From an uncultured Flavobacteriales bacterium (GTDB taxonomy: Bacteria; Bacteroidota; Bacteroidia; Flavobacteriales; Crocinitomicaceae): a DNA stretch of 13,114 nucleotides. Every line of letters starts with the position of its first letter. Positions within the stretch are counted from its first letter, which is position 1. Both the position numbers and the translations under genes were made by a program. The notes under the pieces were generated by a model that was not told the DNA's origin, did not search any database, and saw only the letters and a program-made list of their open reading frames with translations. Shown here one piece after another: positions 6,445-13,114 of the stretch. Location of the stretch: the NCBI GenBank assembly GCA_946886545.1, contig CAMPIU010000039.1:1-13114 (forward strand), written 5' to 3'.

Positions 6445-7137
6445 TTAATCAGGTAAGGTAAATTTATATCCGACACCTCGGATTGAATGAAAAAACTGGG
6501 GATTTTTCGGATCCTCTTCAAATAATTTCCGGAAACTCAAAATGTAATTATCAATGGTTCGTCCGGTTGGAAACTGATCGTTGGTCCACAAGCTGTTGAG
6601 GATTTCATCACGGGAAACGACCTGATCTTTTCTTAAATAAAATAACTGGATTAACTCCATTTCTCGTTTACTCAGCTCTTGTTTTTCACCGGAAAGAATG
6701 TTTTCCACCTCAAATGAAGCCGGAAGCACACGATAATTCCCAATTTTTATTTCTGAAGGAATTGAGACCTGTTTTTTGTTTGGCTGAAGCAAAACAGAAC
6801 ATCTCAGAATGAATTCCTCTAAATCAAAGGGTTTCGGTAAATAGTCATTCGCGCCCAACTTCAATCCGGCAATCCGGTCGATGGTATTTCCTTTGGCGGA
6901 AATAAAAATAATCGGAACTGTTGACACTTCTCTGTACGCACGACAAATGTCCAGGCCGCTTACTTCCGGCAACATGACATCCAGGATCACAAGATTGTAG
7001 TCGTCCAATTGATTTTTTTTGGCTAAAGCCTCCCTGCCATTGTTAATTGTGGTCACAGAATAGCCCTCCAATTCCAGGTTAAATTGAATCATTTCAAGCA
7101 AACTTTGCTCGTCTTCGATAACTAATACCTTATCCAT
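6445..7137 (-). CDS. OmpR/PhoB-type DNA-binding response regulator
   Basis: This is a two-component transcription factor. The receiver domain (about 1-118) has the acidic pair E8/D9, phospho-acceptor D53 in VILDVMLPEVSG, S80 and K102 in YLPKPF. A winged-helix domain fills about 130-228 and contains LSKREMELIQLF, the recognition region RTIDNYILSFRKLFEEDP, and SIRGVGYKF as the wing. The length of 230 is standard. No histidine kinase gene is next to it in this window, so the kinase is encoded elsewhere or it is an orphan. It heads the tight cluster with dCMP deaminase and protease. The upstream region is shared divergently with the secreted protease promoter. On the minus strand a poor -7-like GAAGTTTG precedes the ATG. 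The target genes cannot be told from the sequence. Confidence 0.94.
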   Translation of the reverse strand: MDKVLVIEDEQSLLEMIQFNLELEGYSVTTINNGREALAKKNQLDDYNLVILDVMLPEVSGLDICRAYREVSTVPIIFISAKGNTIDRIAGLKLGANDYLPKPFDLEEFILRCSVLLQPNKKQVSIPSEIKIGNYRVLPASFEVENILSGEKQELSKREMELIQLFYLRKDQVVSRDEILNSLWTNDQFPTGRTIDNYILSFRKLFEEDPKNPQFFHSIRGVGYKFTLPD

Positions 7138-7170
7138 AACGACAAACTTCTATAAAAAAGCGTTTTCAAG

Positions 7171-7202
7171 TTGGTTTCTTGTGTTAAAAGAGTGTAATTT
7201 TG
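7171..7202 (+). promoter_or_regulatory. Bacteroidota-type promoter of the secreted protease / glycosyltransferase cluster
   Basis: TTG (7171-7173) is followed 21 bp later by TAATTTTG (7195-7202), an excellent match to TTG-N17-23-TAnnTTTG. Transcription should start near 7208. The in-frame TTG at 7200 is part of the -7 box and would lie upstream of the transcript, which supports the ATG at 7230 as the start. Confidence 0.65.
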
Positions 7203-7229
7203 AGAAAACTACACATAAATATAAGCACA

Positions 7230-9713
7230 ATGCTAAAATATCTTTTAATGCTTGGCATATTCATGTCTAATACAGCATTAAATGCACAGATCAGCGAAGG
7301 AGGTTTGCCGATAGGGTTACAAAAAGTGACTACTAGCGGTAGTTCTCCCTTTCAATATTCCCCGTCTGTTTATACAGTAAGCAAACCGGATATTGCTGCA
7401 GCAAAAACAGCTGATTTGGCAAATGATTCCAAAGGAGCTTATCGTGTAGGTCTGAATGTTCCTGTTTCTATTACCATGAATAATTCCGGAACCTGGACTT
7501 TATTGTCCAATGGAATGAAAGTGTGGAGATTGGTTATTTCAGGAAAAGATGCACTTGCCCTTGGTTTGTATTTTTCAGAAGCTGTTCAGATCCCGGCTGG
7601 CGGAAAGTTATTTGCATACAATGAGAACGGGAAACAAATTCTGGGGGCTTATACTTCTGCAACAGATGATTTTCAAGCCATGGAAATGGTTCAGGGAGAA
7701 AAGTTGTATTTGGAATACAGCGCTCCATCCTGGGTTCAGGAAACTCCAATTTTCAGTATCAGTGAAGTCGTTTATTTCTACCGGGGGATCGAAGAACACG
7801 TGAATGCATTTGCAGGAAATCCGATCGTTCATGCTAAGGCAGAAAGTTGCGAAGTAGATGTGGCTTGTTCTGAAGGGAATACCTGGACCAATCAAATCAA
7901 ATCGGTTGTTCACTATACTTTTAATGATGGGACATCCACTTATGTTTGCTCCGCTTCTACGATCAATAATACTGAGAACAATTGTAAACCTTATATCCTA
8001 ACTGCCTGGCATTGTGGTGAGAGGGTAGCAGGTCAATCCATTGCGACGTGGGTTTGGTACTGGAAATATCAAAAAACCACCTGTGCACCCGGTACGGCAA
8101 ATTACAACGACCCTTCAAAAGGAACAAAAACAATGACAGGAGGTACTGTGCGGGCTTCTTCGGGAAATGGAACCTTAAATAATCCTCCGGGAGCATACGA
8201 GGTTGCGGGATCTGATTTTTATTTGGTAGAATTGAGCGCTCAACCTCCGGCTTCATACGATGTGTATTATGCGGGTTGGGACAGAACAAATAATGCTTCG
8301 GCAAGCGGTGTGGGAATTCATCATCCTGCCGGAAGTGCAAAGAAAATATCTACTTATACACAAGCTTTAACAAGTGACACCTATAACGGAGGTGCTTTAA
8401 ATGCTCATTGGAAAGTTTTTTGGACAACAACAACAAATGGTCGTGGAGTTACAGAAGGTGGTTCTTCCGGTTCACCGATCTTTAATTCATACGGCCGGAT
8501 AGTCGGACAGCTTTCGGGTGGAGCTTCTGCTTGTGTTGCCAATGGTGCGGGAGCAGGTACCGGCCCGGACAAACATGATTTGTACGGAAAATTTTATTTC
8601 GATTGGGACCAAAACGGAGCAACTTCAAATGCACAGTTAAAGCCCTGGTTGGATCCCAACAATACAGGAGTAACTTACTTGGCAGGACGAGCCATTCCAT
8701 GCACTGTATCACCAAATATACCGGTGGCAGAATTTGTTGCTAATCCAACAACCGTAAGTGTGGGCGGAACCTCCCAATTTACAGATCAATCCACAGGAAG
8801 TCCTACGAGTTGGGCATGGCAAATTACACCTGCAAGCGGCTGGACATACGTTGGCGGGACAAATGCATCATCACAAAATCCGCAAGTTACTTTTTCAACA
8901 GCCGGAACTTACACCGTACAATTAACGGCTTCGAACTCGGCAGGCTCTGATGCGGAGTTGAAAACAAATTACATTTTCGTAACAACAGCAACATCTCCTT
9001 GCACTGCGACTTCTACCTATTGTGATGAATTTATCCAAAAAGTAGTCCTTGAAACGATCAATAATGAAAGCGAGTGTACCAACTATACAGATTATAATTT
9101 AAGCACAACCTTAATCAAGGGACAATCCTATAACATTACAATCATTCCTCAAATAACGGGAGATTCTCCCGGAAGTGCATATATCGGAGATGAAATTGCA
9201 GCATGGATCGATTTCAACAGTGATTTCGATTTCGAGGATCCAAACGAGCGAATAGCATTTGTTTCGATAACTCCCGGTGTTTCTTTGGTATTTAATTTTA
9301 CGGTTCCTGCAGGTGCGGTTACCGGAATTGTCAAAATGCGTACGCGTATTGTGTTTAACGCGAGCCAGGGAGGAGAAGGACCGATAAATCCTTGCGGAAT
9401 TACCAATTACGGAGAAGTCGAGGACTATAACATTATGCTTTCAAATTCACTTGGGATTGAGCAGAATCACCTGGATGCTATTTCCATTTATCCGAACCCG
9501 GCGTCTGATGAGGTCAGAGTAAATCTTTCCGGAATTGAAAGCGGAACCATTTCACTTGAGCTTCTGGATATGACCGGAAAGGTGATCCAAACCCAAAATA
9601 ACATTACAGGTAGTGAGGGAGTCTTCGATTTGAATACTGTTGCAAAAGGCAGTTACCAAATTCGTATTTCAGACGGAACTATTCAACGCATTGCACGAAT
9701 CGTAAAACTATAG
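7230..9713 (+). CDS. Secreted lysyl-endopeptidase-like serine protease with PKD, GEVED and T9SS domains
   Basis: This is an 827-residue exported protease. The ATG at 7230 starts a signal peptide, MLKYLLMLGIFMSNTALNAQ. A propeptide-like region runs to about 200. The trypsin-fold (S1) domain is about 205-490 with triad H261 (LTAWHC), D329 (GSDFYLVEL) and S413 (GGSSGSPIF), plus several Cys for disulfides as in lysyl endopeptidases. A PKD domain spans about 498-585. A GEVED domain spans about 600-737; its acidic stretch DFNSDFDFEDPNE is probably Ca-binding and NYGEVEDYNI gives the name. The T9SS type A sorting domain is about 750-827 (SIYPNPASDE to RIVKL). The protein is exported by Sec, then sent across the outer membrane by T9SS. 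Cleavage after Lys is suggested by similarity to Achromobacter protease I but is not proven. A glycosyltransferase start follows 1 nt after its stop. Confidence 0.9.
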   Translation: MLKYLLMLGIFMSNTALNAQISEGGLPIGLQKVTTSGSSPFQYSPSVYTVSKPDIAAAKTADLANDSKGAYRVGLNVPVSITMNNSGTWTLLSNGMKVWRLVISGKDALALGLYFSEAVQIPAGGKLFAYNENGKQILGAYTSATDDFQAMEMVQGEKLYLEYSAPSWVQETPIFSISEVVYFYRGIEEHVNAFAGNPIVHAKAESCEVDVACSEGNTWTNQIKSVVHYTFNDGTSTYVCSASTINNTENNCKPYILTAWHCGERVAGQSIATWVWYWKYQKTTCAPGTANYNDPSKGTKTMTGGTVRASSGNGTLNNPPGAYEVAGSDFYLVELSAQPPASYDVYYAGWDRTNNASASGVGIHHPAGSAKKISTYTQALTSDTYNGGALNAHWKVFWTTTTNGRGVTEGGSSGSPIFNSYGRIVGQLSGGASACVANGAGAGTGPDKHDLYGKFYFDWDQNGATSNAQLKPWLDPNNTGVTYLAGRAIPCTVSPNIPVAEFVANPTTVSVGGTSQFTDQSTGSPTSWAWQITPASGWTYVGGTNASSQNPQVTFSTAGTYTVQLTASNSAGSDAELKTNYIFVTTATSPCTATSTYCDEFIQKVVLETINNESECTNYTDYNLSTTLIKGQSYNITIIPQITGDSPGSAYIGDEIAAWIDFNSDFDFEDPNERIAFVSITPGVSLVFNFTVPAGAVTGIVKMRTRIVFNASQGGEGPINPCGITNYGEVEDYNIMLSNSLGIEQNHLDAISIYPNPASDEVRVNLSGIESGTISLELLDMTGKVIQTQNNITGSEGVFDLNTVAKGSYQIRISDGTIQRIARIVKL

Positions 9714-9714
9714 A

Positions 9715-10839
9715 TTGAAGAAACCAACTGTTATCGTCAGCGTTATCAATGATTTGAATACCGATCAGCGTGTTCATAAAGTTTGCTCATTCATTGAAAA
9801 TCAGGGCTACGACGTTTTGTTGGTAGGACGAAAACTCCGGTCAAGTGAACCAATGGAATACCGCACTTACCGCACGAGACGGTTCCGGATGTTTTTTGAA
9901 AAAGGAGCATTATTCTATGCCTGGTTTAATTTCCGATTATTTTGGTTTCTACTGTTTCATTCATCCGCTATCCTGGTTGCAAATGACCTGGATACTCTGC
10001 TTCCGAATTACCTGGTTTCCAGATTAAAACGAAAGAAACTGGTTTACGATTCGCATGAGTATTTCACGGAGGTTCCGGAGCTAATCAGCAGACCAAAAGT
10101 AAAAGCGGTTTGGGAACGGATCGAGCGGTTTATATTTCCAAAACTCCGTTATGTAAGTACTGTAAATCATTCAATTGCTCTGAAATACCGGGAAAAATAT
10201 GGAGTTGAATTGAAAGTGATCCGAAATGTTTCGCCACTTTGGAACCCGTCTGTGATCCGCACAAAAAAAGAACTTGGAATTCCTGAAGGAAAACATGTCC
10301 TGATCATGCAGGGAGCCGGATTGAATGTTGACAGGGGAGTGGAAGAAGCGATTCGCATGATGCCTTTTTTGGAGAATACCATTCTGATCATTGTGGGCAA
10401 CGGTGATATCATCCCCGAAATGAAAAGATTGGTGGAAACGGAAAGATGGCAGGATCTGGTGCTTTTCTTCGGCAAACGTCCTTACCGGGAATTGCTTCAA
10501 TTTACCCAACAAGCTGATCTGGGTTTAAGTTTCGACCAACCGACCAATCCCAATTATTTGTTTTCTTTACCCAATAAGATCTTCGATTATATTCATACTT
10601 CAACACCCGTTATTTGCTCCGACCTGGTAGAGGTTTCTAAACTGGTAAAAGGATATCATGTGGGCGAAATTGTGACGGATTTTGACCCGGAAAGACTTGC
10701 AAAGCAAATCCAATCGATTCTCAATGATCAGGAATTGATGGAATCATGGAAAAACAATTGTAAAATTGCAGCCGGTAAAGAAAATTGGGAAGTTGAAGTA
10801 CAGCAATTAAACGAATTCTATCCGAAAGTTCATGAATAA
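9715..10839 (+). CDS. GT4-like glycosyltransferase
   Basis: This is a cytoplasmic GT-B fold sugar transferase, probably using a nucleotide-sugar donor. The N-terminal Rossmann strand TVIVSVINDLNTDQRVHK (5-21) is characteristic of a Bacteroidota branch. DSHEYFTEVPEL follows at 112-123. The C-terminal half has LIMQGAG (196-202), IIVGNGD (225-231) and the donor-site segment SLPNKIFDYIHTSTPVICSD (284-303), where the usual Glu region reads FDY. A hydrophobic aromatic stretch (about 65-82) may bind the membrane face. The start is TTG at 9715, 1 nt after the stop of the protease gene. It is kept because the first Rossmann strand starts at residue 5 and the next in-frame ATG is codon 47. Transcription probably reads through from the protease promoter. 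It overlaps the next gene by 8 nt. Donor and acceptor are unknown. Confidence 0.88.
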   Translation: MKKPTVIVSVINDLNTDQRVHKVCSFIENQGYDVLLVGRKLRSSEPMEYRTYRTRRFRMFFEKGALFYAWFNFRLFWFLLFHSSAILVANDLDTLLPNYLVSRLKRKKLVYDSHEYFTEVPELISRPKVKAVWERIERFIFPKLRYVSTVNHSIALKYREKYGVELKVIRNVSPLWNPSVIRTKKELGIPEGKHVLIMQGAGLNVDRGVEEAIRMMPFLENTILIIVGNGDIIPEMKRLVETERWQDLVLFFGKRPYRELLQFTQQADLGLSFDQPTNPNYLFSLPNKIFDYIHTSTPVICSDLVEVSKLVKGYHVGEIVTDFDPERLAKQIQSILNDQELMESWKNNCKIAAGKENWEVEVQQLNEFYPKVHE

Positions 10840-11938
10840 GAAAATCCATATTGTTTCCTTTGATGTGCCGTTTCCACCTGATTATGGTGGTGTTCTGGAT
10901 GTTTATCTGAGAGCAAAAGGATTAAAGAGTTTAGGATATTTCGTTATTCTTCATTGCTATGAATATGGCAGAGGAAGAAACCATGACTTCTCTGAAATTG
11001 CGGATGAGATTTATTACTACGATCGGAAAAACGGAGTGAAATCTATTTTCTCAAATCTTCCCTACATTGTAAAAAGCAGAAACTCCGAAAAGCTTTTAAG
11101 CCGCCTGTTGGCAGATGAAACTCCGGTTTTACTGGAAGGACAGCACTGTGCTTTTGGCGTGGAAGAACTAATCAAAAAGCATAAACAGGTAGCTGTTAGG
11201 ATGCACAATATCGAGTGGCAATACTATCGTGATTTGGCCAAAGGGGCAAAAACCACCTCAGAGCGTTTGTTCTTTGGTTTGGAATCCCGAAAACTTCGAA
11301 AGCACGAAAGCAATTTGAAAAAAGTCCCGCTTTTATGTATTTCGGAAAATGATCAAAATTACTACAGACAACTAGGTTTTCAGGCAAGTTATTTACCTGT
11401 CACTATCGACTCCCATCTGATTCTTGAACCGATGGAAGGAAAATCATTTGCTCTTTTTCACGGAAATTTATCTGTTCCGGAAAACCAGGAGGCGATTGAT
11501 GCAATGATTCGGGAAAATAAGCGTAAAAAACTGGAAATACCGGTGGTTATTGCGGGCAAGAATCCAAGTGCTTCACTGATCAAAAGAATTCAATCTCAGG
11601 GCTGGGAATGTATTGCAAACCCGAATGATTCCGAGTTGAATGATTTGATGCGCTCTTGTTCAGTTCACTTACTGATCGGATTTAAAACAAGCGGAATCAA
11701 ACTGAAGGTAATCCGTGCTTTGCTTTCGGGAAAACCATGTATTGCCACTAAAGAGCTAGCCGGTACTCCAACATTGGAAAAACATTGTGAAATTTGGGAT
11801 CCGGTTTTGCCTTTAGCAGATAAGATTGATTTGGTCTTGAATTTAAGTCATCGATCTGCTAACAGATTGGAAGAATTGGAAACAGAATTTGGTCTTGAAA
11901 AACTAAAATTTGCACTTCAGGAAATCGGGTTTTTGTAA
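10832..11938 (+). CDS. GT4-like glycosyltransferase (second)
   Basis: This is a 368-residue GT-B type protein expected to act in the cytoplasm beside the preceding transferase. The N-terminal motif FDVPFPPDYGGVLD (10-23) is the acceptor-side loop. RMHNIEWQYYRDLA (123-136) and FHGNLSVPENQEAI (209-222) are typical of a Bacteroidota glycosyltransferase subgroup. FKTSGIKLKVIRALLSGKPCIAT (284-306) is the donor-binding region, with TSGIKLK replacing the common GxxxK/E pattern. The ATG lies inside the last codons of the upstream gene (ATGAATAA overlap), which indicates translational coupling. No polymerase or flippase gene is nearby, so a full polysaccharide pathway is not shown. Protein or lipid glycosylation are both possible. 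The family is clear; the substrate is unknown. Confidence 0.86.
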   Translation: MNKKIHIVSFDVPFPPDYGGVLDVYLRAKGLKSLGYFVILHCYEYGRGRNHDFSEIADEIYYYDRKNGVKSIFSNLPYIVKSRNSEKLLSRLLADETPVLLEGQHCAFGVEELIKKHKQVAVRMHNIEWQYYRDLAKGAKTTSERLFFGLESRKLRKHESNLKKVPLLCISENDQNYYRQLGFQASYLPVTIDSHLILEPMEGKSFALFHGNLSVPENQEAIDAMIRENKRKKLEIPVVIAGKNPSASLIKRIQSQGWECIANPNDSELNDLMRSCSVHLLIGFKTSGIKLKVIRALLSGKPCIATKELAGTPTLEKHCEIWDPVLPLADKIDLVLNLSHRSANRLEELETEFGLEKLKFALQEIGFL

Positions 11939-12011
11939 TTGACGAAAGGAGCAAGCATTATTGAATGCCCGGAATAATTCTACAAAAAAGCAGATTCATT
12001 CAAAAATTGAT

Positions 12012-12019
12012 TAGTTTTG
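12012..12019 (+). promoter_or_regulatory. Candidate promoter of the phosphatase gene, -7 element
   Basis: TAGTTTTG matches TAnnTTTG on the plus strand, about 176 bp before the phosphatase ATG. No TTG is found 17-23 bp upstream. If used, it gives a leader of about 170 nt containing the hairpin at 12081-12099. Confidence 0.35.
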
Positions 12020-12080
12020 CCTCGTGAATTTCATTTCCACATATCAAATTTTTTCGTGCCATCCCATTTGGCGTATGCGA

Positions 12081-12099
12081 ATTCCGATGATTTCGGAGT
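12081..12099 (+). other. Hairpin in the leader of the phosphatase gene
   Basis: ATTCCGA (12081-12087) can pair with TCGGAGT (12093-12099), including one G-U pair, around a TGATT loop. A second small inverted pair, CCC (12100-12102) with GGG (12112-12114), follows. There is no T-run, so it is not a terminator. I recognise no riboswitch class. The intergenic stretch 11939-12195 holds no other supportable feature beyond the -7-like box. Confidence 0.35.
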
Positions 12100-12195
12100 C
12101 CCGTTTCTGTAGGGTCTAACTATTTGATGGAGGTTGTTGATCCTCTGAAAATTCTTCAACAAACAATCAGTTTTTAAATTTTATTTTTTTACACG

Positions 12196-13050
12196 ATGAA
12201 CACGCTCCTTTTGGAAGAGCAAGTTCAGCTATCAGAACCCAATTTGGTTTCTGAAGAACTTGCCGGTCGAATTGCCTATTTGGAACAACAAGCTGAAACC
12301 TTGCATGAAAGTATGCGCTATGCAGGAAGTTTACAGCGAAGTATTTTGCCAAATGAGCGGATTTTCCAAAATGTGTTTTCGGATGCCTTTGTTATTTTTC
12401 AGCCTAAGGATATTGTAAGTGGTGATTTCTATTGGATTTTCCAGCACCACGATGAGGTCTATTTCGCCGTCGGAGATTGTACGGGACACGGTGTTCCAGG
12501 GGCGATGGTGAACATTGCTGGAAATGCTCTGCTCAGACAAATTATCCGACTGGAAGGGTTGTCGGATCCCGCAAAAATTGTGGAGCTGCTGGATCTCGAA
12601 CTGACCAGTTTGTTCAACGAACATTTAACGGAAGGAACTACCAGAGATGGGATGGACTTGGTATTTTGTAAGTTCAACCTCTCTCAGATGAAAGGATCAT
12701 TCTGCGGAGCGGGAAGACCATTGATCCTTGTCAGAAACGGTGAATTGGTGGAATTTAAAAAAGGATTGGATTCGATCGGACATGCCTCAAAAGAATCGAA
12801 AGAGTTTGAAACAATCCATTTCGGCTTGCAGGAAGGAGATCAGTTTTATCTTTTTTCGGACGGGTACACAGATCAGTTCGGAGGAGAAAATGTGAAAAAA
12901 TTCAACAGACAAAGATTCCGGAACCTGCTTACCTCGATCAGCGATTTCGAGTTGCAGAAACAACGGAAGGAACTGTTATTCCACTACAATAACTGGAAGG
13001 GAAAACAAGAACAGGTAGATGATATTTGTGTAGTTGGAATCAGAATATAA
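12196..13050 (+). CDS. Stand-alone SpoIIE/RsbU-type PP2C serine phosphatase
   Basis: This is a metal-dependent Ser/Thr phosphatase of the kind that acts in partner-switching pathways by dephosphorylating an anti-anti-sigma-like protein. Residues 15-40 form a short helical or coiled-coil start. The catalytic domain begins with the Bacteroidota signature YAGSLQRSILP (42-52) and PKDIVSGDFYW (70-80). Metal-binding acidic residues are D77, D94 (GDCTGHGVPGA), D222 (FSDGYTDQFGG) and D275/D276 (VDDICVVG). At 284 residues it has no TPR, GAF, membrane or receiver domain, whereas many Bacteroidota relatives carry one before this domain. It therefore needs a partner for signal input. It appears monocistronic, with a terminator hairpin starting 29 bp after the stop. 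No kinase or STAS gene is present in the window. Confidence 0.92.
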   Translation: MNTLLLEEQVQLSEPNLVSEELAGRIAYLEQQAETLHESMRYAGSLQRSILPNERIFQNVFSDAFVIFQPKDIVSGDFYWIFQHHDEVYFAVGDCTGHGVPGAMVNIAGNALLRQIIRLEGLSDPAKIVELLDLELTSLFNEHLTEGTTRDGMDLVFCKFNLSQMKGSFCGAGRPLILVRNGELVEFKKGLDSIGHASKESKEFETIHFGLQEGDQFYLFSDGYTDQFGGENVKKFNRQRFRNLLTSISDFELQKQRKELLFHYNNWKGKQEQVDDICVVGIRI

Positions 13051-13078
13051 ACAACATTAAAAGGATCAATTATAAATT

Positions 13079-13114
13079 ATCAAGGGGATAGATTACAATA
13101 AGATTCCCCTTGAT
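13079..13114 (+). terminator. Terminator hairpin after the phosphatase gene (cut by window end)
   Basis: ATCAAGGGGA (13079-13088) is perfectly complementary to TCCCCTTGAT (13105-13114) around a 16-nt loop. The window ends on the last stem base, so the expected T-run cannot be seen. Position and stem strength make a terminator likely. Confidence 0.55.

Noticed and set aside
7963..8340. Minus-strand ORF of 125 codons
   Set aside because: Lies wholly antisense within the protease domain coding region, with no family features.
9715..11938. Polysaccharide biosynthesis island
   Set aside because: Only two glycosyltransferases, with no flippase, polymerase or nucleotide-sugar genes in the window.

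Overview
The window looks like chromosomal DNA of a member of the Bacteroidota, most likely Flavobacteriales; the Crocinitomicaceae/Fluviicola group is my best guess, from recognition only. The reasons are two secreted proteins ending in type IX secretion (T9SS) type A sorting domains, Bacteroidota-type promoter elements (TAnnTTTG, sometimes with TTG about 20 bp upstream), start codons without Shine-Dalgarno sequences, and the pairing of a dCMP deaminase with an S41 protease. I see no insertion sequence, phage gene, CRISPR array, tRNA or rRNA.

Layout. Positions 1-529 (minus) hold the N-terminal 176 codons of metF, which runs off the left edge. Positions 530-1200 hold no convincing protein gene. 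Instead they carry two related plus-strand units. Each has an ATAAGTAGTAGTAGTT core followed by a strong intrinsic terminator hairpin, and they are best read as tandem small RNAs (A about 682-809, B about 1090-1167). Positions 1203-2711 (minus) encode an unrecognised 502-residue protein with one membrane span. Positions 2834-4390 (plus) encode a secreted c-type heme and copper type II monooxygenase-like protein. Its terminator lies inside the 3' end of the convergent gene.

Positions 7137-4405 (minus) form a tight three-gene cluster: an OmpR-type response regulator, a dCMP deaminase and an S41 carboxy-terminal processing protease. The deaminase stop and the protease start abut (TAAATG). A divergent promoter region at 7138-7229 drives a plus-strand cluster at 7230-11938. 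It consists of a secreted lysyl-endopeptidase-like serine protease (PKD, GEVED and T9SS domains) followed with almost no gap by two GT4-like glycosyltransferases. A roughly 250-bp intergenic region with small hairpins then precedes a stand-alone SpoIIE/PP2C-type phosphatase (12196-13050), whose terminator hairpin ends exactly at the window edge.

How the genes fit together. Most are housekeeping (metF, dCMP deaminase, Ctp protease) or typical Bacteroidota surface and secretion functions. The response regulator and the phosphatase are signalling proteins without a visible partner. The co-directional protease and glycosyltransferases may reflect a cell-surface or glycosylation link, but this is only inferred from spacing. 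The least explained parts are the tandem small RNA pair and the 502-residue membrane protein beside it.
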